Below, in pieces: positions 17,701 through 27,600 of a stretch of 64,000 nt of DNA. A model generated the notes under the pieces. That model did no database searches. It saw only the letters and a program-made list of their open reading frames with translations, and was not told where the DNA came from. The position numbers were made by a program, and so were the translations under genes. The stretch's first letter is position 1; the number at the start of each line of letters is the position of its first letter. The stretch spans positions 558,001-622,000 of the forward strand of contig CAWASG010000001.1 of NCBI GenBank assembly GCA_963784615.1, written 5' to 3'. This DNA is from UBA11403 sp963784615. GTDB taxonomy: Bacteria; Pseudomonadota; Gammaproteobacteria; Legionellales; Legionellaceae.

Positions 17701-18579
17701 TTAGCAGATAGTACTGGAATTACACCATTTTATGTGGCGGCACAAAACGAAAATCCTGCTTTTGTCCAAGCATTTCTGGAACGAAAAGACATTGATTATA
17801 CCAAATGTGCACATGATGGCTCAACACCCTTTTTCACGGCAGTTGACAGAGGTCATGTTGAGGTAGTTCAGAAATTGATTCATCTGGATAATATAGATAT
17901 TTCTTCTTCGATACAAAATAGAACAACGGTTCTTCATCTAGCAGCCGACGCTGGTAATTTACCGATGGTTCAAATACTAGTTGAAAAATTGAAAGCTCAA
18001 GGGCTGAGTTTAGATCAGACATTAACCCTTGGAGAAACCGCACTATTTCTAGCAGCTCACAGAGGTCATGTGAAAGTGGTTCATTTTTTGCTATCAAATG
18101 GTGCAGACATAAATGCATCTAATGAAGCGCAGGAAACACCATTATATATTGCAGCATTTCAATGCTGTGTTGAAGTAGTTCAGCGATTACTAGAACAGCC
18201 TAATGTAAATATTAATCAAAGCGACAAAGAAAATCGAACGCCATTATATATTGCAGCATATAAAGGTTGCCTTTCAATCGTTAATTTGTTGCTTGACAAT
18301 GGAGCAGATCCGAATCTAGTAAAATCAGTGGACGAACGTTCACCGCTTATCCATGCGGCTTTGCATGGTCACCTTGAAATCGTTATTTCCTTACTTGATA
18401 AAGGGGCTAATATTAATAAAGCCGATAGACAGGGCACAACGCCCCTAATCGCAGCGACAATAAGGCATCATACAAAAGTGGTTGAGGTCTTAATGCAAAG
18501 AGGGGCAGATACAACGATGCTTCCCAGCCAAGCAATGCTGACAGCCGAACGCCCATTTGGGCAGAATGGATTGGGGTAA
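14746..18579 (+). CDS. RelE-like / SF1 helicase / ankyrin-repeat fusion protein
   Basis: 1277 residues in three parts. (1) Residues 1-108 resemble the RelE/ParE-like domain often fused to UvrD helicases (VRINDQARLFY at 72-82, WDHKLDDFY at 96-104). (2) Residues 160-700 are an SF1 UvrD-type helicase: motif I GPPGTGKT (184-191), motif II LDEAQQ (D462), motif III LFADPHQ, NKNFRN near 520, motif V GGLEWNSV near 615 and motif VI IATRAKHEF near 683. A run of seven Asp lies at about 440. (3) Residues 895-1265 hold about eleven ankyrin repeats (for example TPLYIAAYKG, GADINASNE). There is no signal peptide. Ankyrin repeats usually bind proteins and are common in translocated effectors. The gene stands alone. 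Confidence 0.8.
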   Translation: MTVEIVYFKNEPIIDGNTLTPEQKSMLEACLKKIKESDSISNLACQSEVYKDCYLHSSESVDDNQRLRLCTVRINDQARLFYTTYQNKFIPLDACWDHKLDDFYLVKNQVLRNKLAMEIIQTISAAKLQENASNNIESSPKNLTNLLTENSKKILSKKSIITLTDDQESIIFRANESQAKLCFGPPGTGKTEVAKAVIERQFEGLETRYFTLGARLCSQVHKELSDSANHLRCETWDELHASLIEVFEEIKTSLIERCRLEQESKTRDSGATKKSKGNPLLVNAVKTEHEKLLEELESILANSNLEAANLTHFNNWYKSNKQIKYSQDRNIALSNFDEHLLFAEFTRIIIQQGNDLSRAYLKIEAYLSLGGGQSYIHKTPDSLRRFAYECFEKYIASLEKNGVYEPHIHMHHIFQFIQKIKRSNLSPNLVQVAASKENDDDDDDDTNHDFFSSLKTDILVLDEAQQMPIWLLHILMALQPRSLYLFADPHQIMGPQATRVIEPLRNMLSTYSMTQKTYALNKNFRNAKSIGAIANTILNFERHIYGSSEREAEFLLDCEHIERQGMIDCKPDNEQSPRDEMGNHQAVIIVPDQFKLTDIFRARWGNNIIHISEIGGLEWNSVTMVGFSQFYKKELRELSNLQGSHPLQVPMENTTFARKKEAQETLPSLASRDVLHRLYTIATRAKHEFHLVDEHPFLKELIRVVYPSEMAAAAVSQEPTVQKSTSTPLEWIALARQYFEEGTSYETAMNILWGNEIWRGLLRPEIQKFLSSLESKISICNVIQSLFEMPETERMNWLRKIHSHSNPEMNNHIIASIMQKTPLDRFNEYETNKEQAALALALKEKKTATGQSEPDKNAPPAASNIHEPKPNATAQIALSFLRDLSLRERINKSLYQAAKEGNLATVINMIKGGADVNQSSDNGDTPLLIAVKKGRKNVVDFLLAQEGIKVNQFDLQRRTPLFFSALCRDVFFVKILLARNDVDVNLADSTGITPFYVAAQNENPAFVQAFLERKDIDYTKCAHDGSTPFFTAVDRGHVEVVQKLIHLDNIDISSSIQNRTTVLHLAADAGNLPMVQILVEKLKAQGLSLDQTLTLGETALFLAAHRGHVKVVHFLLSNGADINASNEAQETPLYIAAFQCCVEVVQRLLEQPNVNINQSDKENRTPLYIAAYKGCLSIVNLLLDNGADPNLVKSVDERSPLIHAALHGHLEIVISLLDKGANINKADRQGTTPLIAATIRHHTKVVEVLMQRGADTTMLPSQAMLTAERPFGQNGLG

Positions 18580-18641
18580 TAATCGCATCGTCAAAAAACC
18601 AGTATTTTCATTTTCAATGGGCATATCATTATAAACTCAAG

Positions 18642-18666
18642 GGCGAAACGATGACTGAGGCCGAAT
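18642..18666 (+). repeat. 25-bp direct repeat flanking the exoprotein gene (left copy)
   Basis: GGCGAAACGATGACTGAGGC and the next five bases recur at 28555-28579 with one mismatch, in the same orientation. The two copies bracket the whole tpsA gene. Confidence 0.8.
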
Positions 18667-18676
18667 AAACTATCCA

Positions 18677-21600
18677 TCAATGTGAACGAGACAAGATAAA
18701 CCCAAAAGACTTAGGGAGTAACCCAGGTATTCCATTCAATTTAATACCCCAATCATCAACAGTCGAATGTCGATCAATTGAAACGGGGTCTGTATTCACG
18801 CTGTCAGTAGCAAAAATCGACTTGTTTATATTTTTATAATCAATTACTAAATGAACACCATCTCCCAAAAACACTGAATCAAGGCTACCAAAATTACCGA
18901 CAACATCGATACCTGAATCAATAGTAATTTGATTGCCCCCTGCCCCATTGACTAGCGGAAATAACAGGTTAGAAGAACCCACACCAAAATCACCGCTGAT
19001 ACGACCGAGATCTGAAGAATTGTTAACGCTCAGATTATTATTTAAAGACTGAGCAGAACCATACGTAAAAAAGAGATTATTATCAAGCGAGGTAACATCT
19101 AAAGTTTTACCTGTGGATTGATTATCAACTTCTAATGTCGTAGGACTTGCATTAGTACCAATCGGCTGAGTATTCGAATAGAACACTAAATTAGGACCAA
19201 CCAATTGTCCAAAGGCAGCTGCTGGGAACAACCCACTGTTAGCAATCGCGATCACAGTATTAGCCGGAGGAGCTGGAATCGGTGTGGGTGGCACAGGAGC
19301 CGCTAAAATACCCCCGGTTACGTAAGTAGGTTGTGTTAACGTGTAATTGCCTGCTGCTGATCCGGTTAAACCAAGGTTGGTAACCGTGACGGGGATATTT
19401 GTTCCAACTGCTGGCGAAGTGAAGTTAGCGGCGTAACCGGAGGAAGAAATACCAACGCTGTCCGTAAATAAGACGCCATTAAGGATCACGGACGTTAAAT
19501 TTAGAGTTGCGGAGGTGTTGGCGTCAAAAATTTTGTTGTTTGCGGCTATGCCTAAGCTAGTTAATATTGCAGGGGTAATGTCTGCAGTCGTTGCGGCAGT
19601 GTTATTAAAGGTATAATTGCCCGCATCAGTGCCTGCAATGTTAATGCCCGTTACAGAGACGGCCTTGCCATTGGCAACGTTCTTGTCGGCAAAGCTTGCG
19701 CCGGTATAACTATCGCTAAACACGTCATTGGTAAAACGATTATCACTCAGATTTACCGTAGCATTTGTCGTCGCATCATAGATCCTGTTAACCCCCGCAG
19801 CTGCTATGGTTAAGGCAAATGGGGTAATGTTGGCGGTTGTTGATGCTGTGGTATTCTGTAAAGTGTAATTGCCCGCATCAGCGCCGGTGATGCCAATGCC
19901 CGTGACGCTAACTGTCTTGCCATTGGCAACATTCTTGTCGGCAAAGCTTGCGCTGGTATAACTTTGCGTCAGTGCATCACCAAATGGATTGCTACCCAAA
20001 GTCACGGTCGCAGCCGCTGTAGCGTCATAAACCCTGTTCACGCCGGTAGCGCTCACCGTTAATTGATATGGGGTAATGTTGGCAGTCGTTGCGGCAGTGT
20101 TATTAAAGGTATAATTGCCCGCATCAGTGCCTGCAATGTTAATGCCCGTTACAGAGACGGCCTTGCCATTGGCAACGTTCTTGTCGGCAAAGCTTGCGCC
20201 GGTATAACTATCGCTAAACACGTCATTGGTAAAACGATTATCACTCAGATTTACCGTAGCATTTGTCGTCGCATCATAGATCCTGTTAACCCCCGCAGCT
20301 GCTATGGTTAAGGCAAATGGGGTAATGTTGGCGGTTGTTGATGCTGTGGTATTCTGTAAAGTGTAATTGCCCGCATCAGCGCCGGTGATGCCAATGCCCG
20401 TGACGCTAACTGTCTTGCCATTGGCAACATTCTTATCGGCAAAGCTTGCGCTGGTATAACTTTGCGTCAGTGCATCACCAAATGGATTGCTACCCAAAGT
20501 CACGGTCGCAGCCGCTGTAGCGTCATAAACCCTGTTCACGCCGGTAGCGCTCACCGTTAATTGATATGGGGTAATGTTGGCAGTCGTTGCGGCAGTGTTA
20601 TTAAAGGTATAATTGCCCGCATCAGTGCCTGCAATGTTAATGCCCGTTACAGAGACGGCCTTGCCATTGGCAACGTTCTTGTCGGCAAAGCTTGCGCCGG
20701 TATAACTATCGCTAAACACGTCATTGGTAAAACGATTATCACTCAGATTTACCGTAGCATTTGTCGTCGCATCATAGATCCTGTTAACCCCCGCAGCTGC
20801 TATGGTTAAGGCAAATGGGGTAATGTTGGCGGTTGTTGATGCTGTGGTATTCTGTAAAGTGTAATTGCCCGCATCAGCGCCGGTGATGCCAATGCCCGTG
20901 ACGCTAACTGTCTTGCCATTGGCAACATTCTTATCGGCAAAGCTTGCGCTGGTATAACTTTGCGTCAGTGCATCACCAAATGGATTGCTACCCAAAGTCA
21001 CGGTCGCAGCCGCTGTAGCGTCATAAACCCTGTTCACGCCGGTAGCGCTCACCGTTAATTGATATGGGGTAATGTTGGCAGTCGTTGCGGCAGTGTTATT
21101 AAAGGTATAATTGCCCGCATCAGTGCCTGCAATGTTAATGCCCGTTACAGAGACGGCCTTGCCATTGGCAACGTTCTTGTCGGCAAAGCTTGCGCCGGTA
21201 TAACTATCGCTAAACACGTCATTGGTAAAACGATTATCACTCAGATTTACCGTAGCATTTGTCGTCGCATCATAGATCCTGTTAACCCCCGCAGCTGCTA
21301 TGGTTAAGGCAAATGGGGTAATGTTGGCGGTTGTTGATGCTGTGGTATTCTGTAAAGTGTAATTGCCCGCATCAGCGCCGGTGATGCCAATGCCCGTGAC
21401 GCTAACTGTCTTGCCATTGGCAACATTCTTGTCGGCAAAGCTTGCGCTGGTATAACTTTGCGTCAGTGCATCACCAAATGGATTGCTACCCAAAGTCACG
21501 GTCGCAGCCGCTGTAGCGTCATAAACCCTGTTCACGCCGGTAGCGCTCACCGTTAATTGATATGGGGTAATGTTGGCAGTCGTTGCGGCAGTGTTATTAA

Positions 21601-24600
21601 AGGTATAATTGCCCGCATCAGTGCCCGCAATGTTAATGCCCGTTACAGAGACGGCCTTGCCATTGGCAACGTTCTTGTCGGCAAAGCTTGCGCCGGTATA
21701 ACTATCGCTAAACACGTCATTGGTAAAACGATTATCACTCAGATTTACCGTAGCATTTGTCGTCGCATCATAGATCCTGTTAACCCCCGCAGCTGCTATG
21801 GTTAAGGCAAATGGGGTAATGTTGGCGGTTGTTGATGCTGTGGTATTCTGTAAAGTGTAATTGCCCGCATCAGCGCCGGTGATGCCAATGCCCGTGACGC
21901 TAACTGTCTTGCCATTGGCAACATTCTTGTCGGCAAAGCTTGCGCTGGCATAACTTTGCGTCAGTGCATCACCAAATGGATTGCTACCCAAAGTCACGGT
22001 CGCAGCCGCTGTAGCGTCATAAACCCTGTTCACGCCGGTAGCGCTCACCGTTAATTGATATGGGGTAATGTTGGCAGTCGTTGCGGCAGTGTTATTAAAG
22101 GTATAATTGCCCGCATCAGTGCCTGCAATGTTAATGCCCGTTACAGAGACGGCCTTGCCATTGGCAACGTTCTTGTCGGCAAAGCTTGCGCCGGTATAAC
22201 TATCGCTAAACACGTCATTGGTAAAACGATTATCACTCAGATTTACCGTAGCATTTGTCGTCGCATCATAGATCCTGTTAACCCCCGCAGCTGCTATGGT
22301 TAAGGCAAATGGGGTAATGTTGGCGGTTGTTGATGCTGTGGTATTCTGTAAAGTGTAATTGCCCGCATCAGCGCCGGTGATGCCAATGCCCGTGACGCTA
22401 ACTGTCTTGCCATTGGCAACATTCTTATCGGCAAAGCTTGCGCTGGTATAACTTTGCGTCAGTGCATCACCAAATGGATTGCTACCCAAAGTCACGGTCG
22501 CAGCCGCTGTAGCGTCATAAACCCTGTTCACGCCGGTAGCGCTCACCGTTAATTGATATGGGGTAATGTTGGCAGTCGTTGCGGCAGTGTTATTAAAGGT
22601 ATAATTGCCCGCATCAGTGCCCGCAATGTTAATGCCCGTTACAGAGACGGCCTTGCCATTGGCAACGTTCTTGTCGGCAAAGCTTGCGCCGGTATAACTA
22701 TCGCTAAACACGTCATTGGTAAAACGATTATCACTCAGATTTACCGTAGCATTTGTCGTCGCATCATAGATCCTGTTAACCCCCGCAGCTGCTATGGTTA
22801 AGGCAAATGGGGTAATGTTGGCGGTTGTTGATGCTGTGGTATTCTGTAAAGTGTAATTGCCCGCATCAGCGCCGGTGATGCCAATGCCCGTGACGCTAAC
22901 TGTCTTGCCATTGGCAACATTCTTATCGGCAAAGCTTGCGCTGGTATAACTTTGCGTCAGTGCATCACCAAATGGATTGCTACCCAAAGTCACGGTCGCA
23001 GCCGCTGTAGCGTCATAAACCCTGTTCACGCCGGTAGCGCTCACCGTTAATTGATATGGGGTAATGTTGGCAGTCGTTGCGGCAGTGTTATTAAAGGTAT
23101 AATTGCCCGCATCAGTGCCTGCAATGTTAATGCCCGTTACAGAGACGGCCTTGCCATTGGCAACGTTCTTGTCGGCAAAGCTTGCGCCGGTATAACTATC
23201 GCTAAACACGTCATTGGTAAAACGATTATCACTCAGATTCACCGTAGCATTTGTCGTCGCATCATAGATCCTGTTAACCCCCGCAGCTGCTATGGTTAAG
23301 GCAAATGGGGTAATGTTGGCGGTTGTTGATGCTGTGGTATTCTGTAAAGTGTAATTGCCCGCATCAGCGCCGGTGATGCCAATGCCCGTGACGCTAACTG
23401 TCTTGCCATTGGCAACATTCTTGTCGGCAAAGCTTGCGCTGGTATAACTTTGCGTCAGTGCATCACCAAATGGATTGCTACCCAAAGTCACGGTCGCAGC
23501 CGCTGTAGCGTCATAAACCCTGTTCACGCCGGTAGCGCTCACCGTTAATTGATATGGGGTAATGTTGGCAGTCGTTGCGGCAGTGTTATTAAAGGTATAA
23601 TTGCCCGCATCAGTGCCTGCAATGTTAATGCCCGTTACAGAGACGGCCTTGCCATTGGCAACGTTCTTGTCGGCAAAGCTTGCGCCGGTATAACTATCGC
23701 TAAACACGTCATTGGTAAAACGATTATCACTCAGATTTACCGTAGCATTTGTCGTCGCATCATAGATCCTGTTAACCCCCGCAGCTGCTATGGTTAAGGC
23801 AAATGGGGTAATGTTGGCGGTTGTTGATGCTGTGGTATTCTGTAAAGTGTAATTGCCCGCATCAGCGCCGGTGATGCCAATGCCCGTGACGCTAACTGTC
23901 TTGCCATTGGCAACATTCTTGTCGGCAAAGCTTGCGCTGGTATAACTTTGCGTCAGTGCATCACCAAATGGATTGCTACCCAAAGTCACGGTCGCAGCCG
24001 CTGTAGCGTCATAAACCCTGTTCACGCCGGTAGCGCTCACCGTTAATTGATATGGGGTAATGTTGGCGGTAAGACCCGCTGGTTGTGTCAAGACATAGTT
24101 ACCAGAATCAGCGCCACTGATGCTATAACCTGTTACCGTCACCGCTTTGCCATTAGCCACGTTCTTGTCCGCAAAGGCACCAACACCTGTGCCGTCTAAG
24201 TTCACAACATCAGTGAGTAACGGGCTTACAGCAGCCGTGCCGCTTAAGCCTGCAACCGTGGTTGAATCGTAGACTTTATTGTTGGCTGTAAGTCCACTTA
24301 CACTTAAGTTCGCAGGAGAAATCGTCCCAATAAACCCACTCGCAATTGGGGAGGACAACTTATATCCATGAACAATATAATCAACATATGAACTAACGCT
24401 GATTGATAGGCCCGATGCAAACACATTCCCATCTGTCACCACATCTTTGTTATCGTATGTGGCACTGGTTGAGGTAAGTGTGACGATATCAGCGCCCGTT
24501 GCACCAGAGGTAGAATAATTTCCAGCGGATAGAGTCGCGGCTGTTGTACCGTCATATGTTTTGCTAATCGATCCAATGAGAAACGGTGTAATTGATAGGG

Positions 24601-27600
24601 CATTGGGGCCATATGTTACTGGTTGGCTAGGGGCCCAAGTGGGTTCTGTGTGATATAGAGTTAATTTACCACCGTTAAAGTTCACACTAGAATAGTTACC
24701 TAAGTTAGCAGCGGTATTAATTTGTATAAATCCTGAATTAATGGATGTCATGCCAGTGTATGTATTTGTATTGGTTCCGAAGAACCCCCAGGATCCAGTG
24801 CCATTTTTATCGAGCTTACCGGTTGTAGTGGCTATAGCTCCGTATTCTAACCCGATACCTGAGCCAGTTATAACAAGATCATTCGCATTGCCGGTTACGC
24901 CTCCAGTTAAGTTCAGTACCGCACCATTTGTGCCTGATGCATCCAGCGTGGCACCACTTCCAGTTAGGTTGATGATACGGTCACTGAATTGGTCAGCAGA
25001 TCCTATAAATTTCAAAACACCTGTTGCGCCAATGTTGATTGTTCCATTCGCACCAGTAGTCGGTGCGCCCAAGGCGCTATTTCCTCCGTTTACACTGGCA
25101 ATGGTGCTATAAGAGAGTGTTCCGGATGAAATGGTTGTGGGACCTGTATAAGTACTACTTCCCGTCAATGTTTGATTACCCGTGAGCGTTATGCCGCCTG
25201 TTCCACTGATAATACCCCCATAACTCTGACCCGTGGCATTACTAACCGTTAATGTGCCAGAACCTAAATTCACACCGCCTCCCAAAGGACCGCCTCCTGA
25301 CAATGAGTATATGCTAGCACTGCCATTCAAATTTAAGGTTGAACCTAGGTTGGGTGACAAGACAATTGGTGAACCGGTTGGAAGCGTCTTTGAAAGCCCA
25401 TATTGAACTACTGCGGAATTAATGTTCGTTGAGCCTGAATAGGTTGGGGTGAAACCTAGGGTATATGTGCTAGCACTTCCGGTTGTTACAGCCGAGCTTG
25501 AAAAAGTAACGCCACCATTACCTGTTATATCCGTGTTCAGGTTCATATTTACGCCTGACTTTACATGAAAGAACCCTTCGATAACGGACCCTCCGCTACT
25601 TACAAAGGCTATTGTTCCATTCGTTAAAGTAGTCGTGCCTACCGTTCCTGTAACTGCGCCAGAGAAGACATTTAATCTACGATTATTTAAATCAAGGGTA
25701 TTATCATTCCAAAACTGGATTGAATTAACGGACCAATCGTAAATACTTGCAGGTAGAGTAACAGGACTGTTAAAGTAAACATTATCTGCCCACTCCGCAG
25801 AAAGAATCGGTCTCATTTCCTCCGCTCGTAAAGGTCGAACCCCCCATGAATTGGCGGTATTATCAACCAAACTGGTGTTATAAGTTACTGCTCCATAACC
25901 ATCTGACGCAGTAGCAGTATAAGCAAATGCATAAGGAATCACTCTTTTATTATACAGCGAGGTATTCAGCCCAACTGCGCCAAGAGAAGTGGGTGTGCTC
26001 GTATCAGGGGGGGCAGTAAAATTGATATTTGCAACACCGGCCGCAGGCGCCGTCGCTCCTAAACGTCCCGTAGAGTTGAATAGAATAGTCCCTCCTGCTG
26101 AACGACTTATCCCAGAAAATATCAATTGGCTTGAATATGATGGGCTAACCGTTACATTAATTGCGGACTCTCCCGAATTTAAATTTAACTGACCTATTGT
26201 TTCACTCATTGGGCCGCTTGCAGATGAATTAATGAAATTGAGTGTACCTGCTTTCATCGTGATTGGAGCCGTATCACCAATACGGTTCGAGTTACTGCCC
26301 GCGCTACTATTATCGAGATTCAATATGGCATTATCATAAATATTAATAGCCGATGAATTTGGAATCGTACCAAGGCCTGAAAGGGTAAGGGTTCCGCTAT
26401 TCACGGTTGTTGGGCCAAAATAAGAATTTCCTAAAGACAAGGTCACAGTACCTGATCCTGATTGTGTCAGGCCACCTGTTCCAGTGATGAATCCTGAACT
26501 TGATTGTGAGACGGATCCGGCTGCGTTTAAAATCAAAAGTGCCCCTGAATTTAACATCTCGATTTCACTGTTTATGGAAATACTATTACCTGCTGTTAAT
26601 GTCAGTGAAGTTGCCGCACTCCAACTTAGCTTGGTCGGGGAGTTGACTGTAATATTATTAGTCGCTATTTGAATAACATTAGAGGATGCTAACTGAGAGG
26701 ACAACGTCGCCGCGAGTGTGGCATCGATCGTTATATCGGTAGGATCTAATAACCATATTCCTGTGATACCCTGAGGGGCATATGTACTCACCTGGATACC
26801 ATTCACATTCAAATACTGTCCAGATGTTTCAATAGCGCCACCATTGCCGCCCAACAGCCCACCCTTCGCGCTTAAATGTCCATAAGCGGAAGTTGTATCA
26901 TTTCCCCAAACCACAATTTTCCCACCATTACCATTAGTGAGAGCATCTGCAGAAATAGAGGTATTTGGATCAACGTATGTGTTAATGGCATTCACTTCTG
27001 GGCCTTTCCCTTGCCAATTACCACCCACCAAGACTTGGCCGCCTCCCAATTCACCATTGGCAGCAATGGTTGTATTGGTGATCGCGATATTTCCTTGACC
27101 GAGAAGACTTATCGATCCCCCCTTATTTTTACTGTTGGCCGTAATGACGGAGCCATCAATCGTCAATGCCTTATCACCGATGATGGAAATCAGTCCGCCT
27201 GAATTTCGACCTGACGTAGATATTTTTGCGTTATTGACTGCAACAGATTGTCCACGGACTGAAATCTTACCTCTAGGCGCATACAGTTTACCCGAGACTT
27301 TAACGTTTCCATTGCCGGCGGCCAGAATAATCCGACCACCGCGCATTGAAACATGATTGGCTTCTTTTAGACCTGCCATGTTGATTGAACGCTCAACAAT
27401 TGATCGGGCATTCGCTGTGGTGACAAGCCCTGCACGAACGCTCGCCACACCGGTGTTGGTGACAGCGGCATCCATGGGTTTATTGTTTTCATCGACGGCA
27501 GTACCAGAAGGGCCTTTTTGAATAACAAAGTTAATGAGTTGATCGCCGTCAAAATCCAGGGTGTAGGCTTGTGCACCACCTAATAGAACGGTTCCTAATC

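Noticed and set aside
20063..23797. Eight identical 82-codon plus-strand ORFs
   Set aside because: They are the antisense shadow of the 498-bp coding units of tpsA and have no ribosome sites.
19570..24060. Regular repeat array that could be taken for a CRISPR
   Set aside because: The period is 498 bases with no unique spacers, and the whole array is one open reading frame encoding YDG-type domains.
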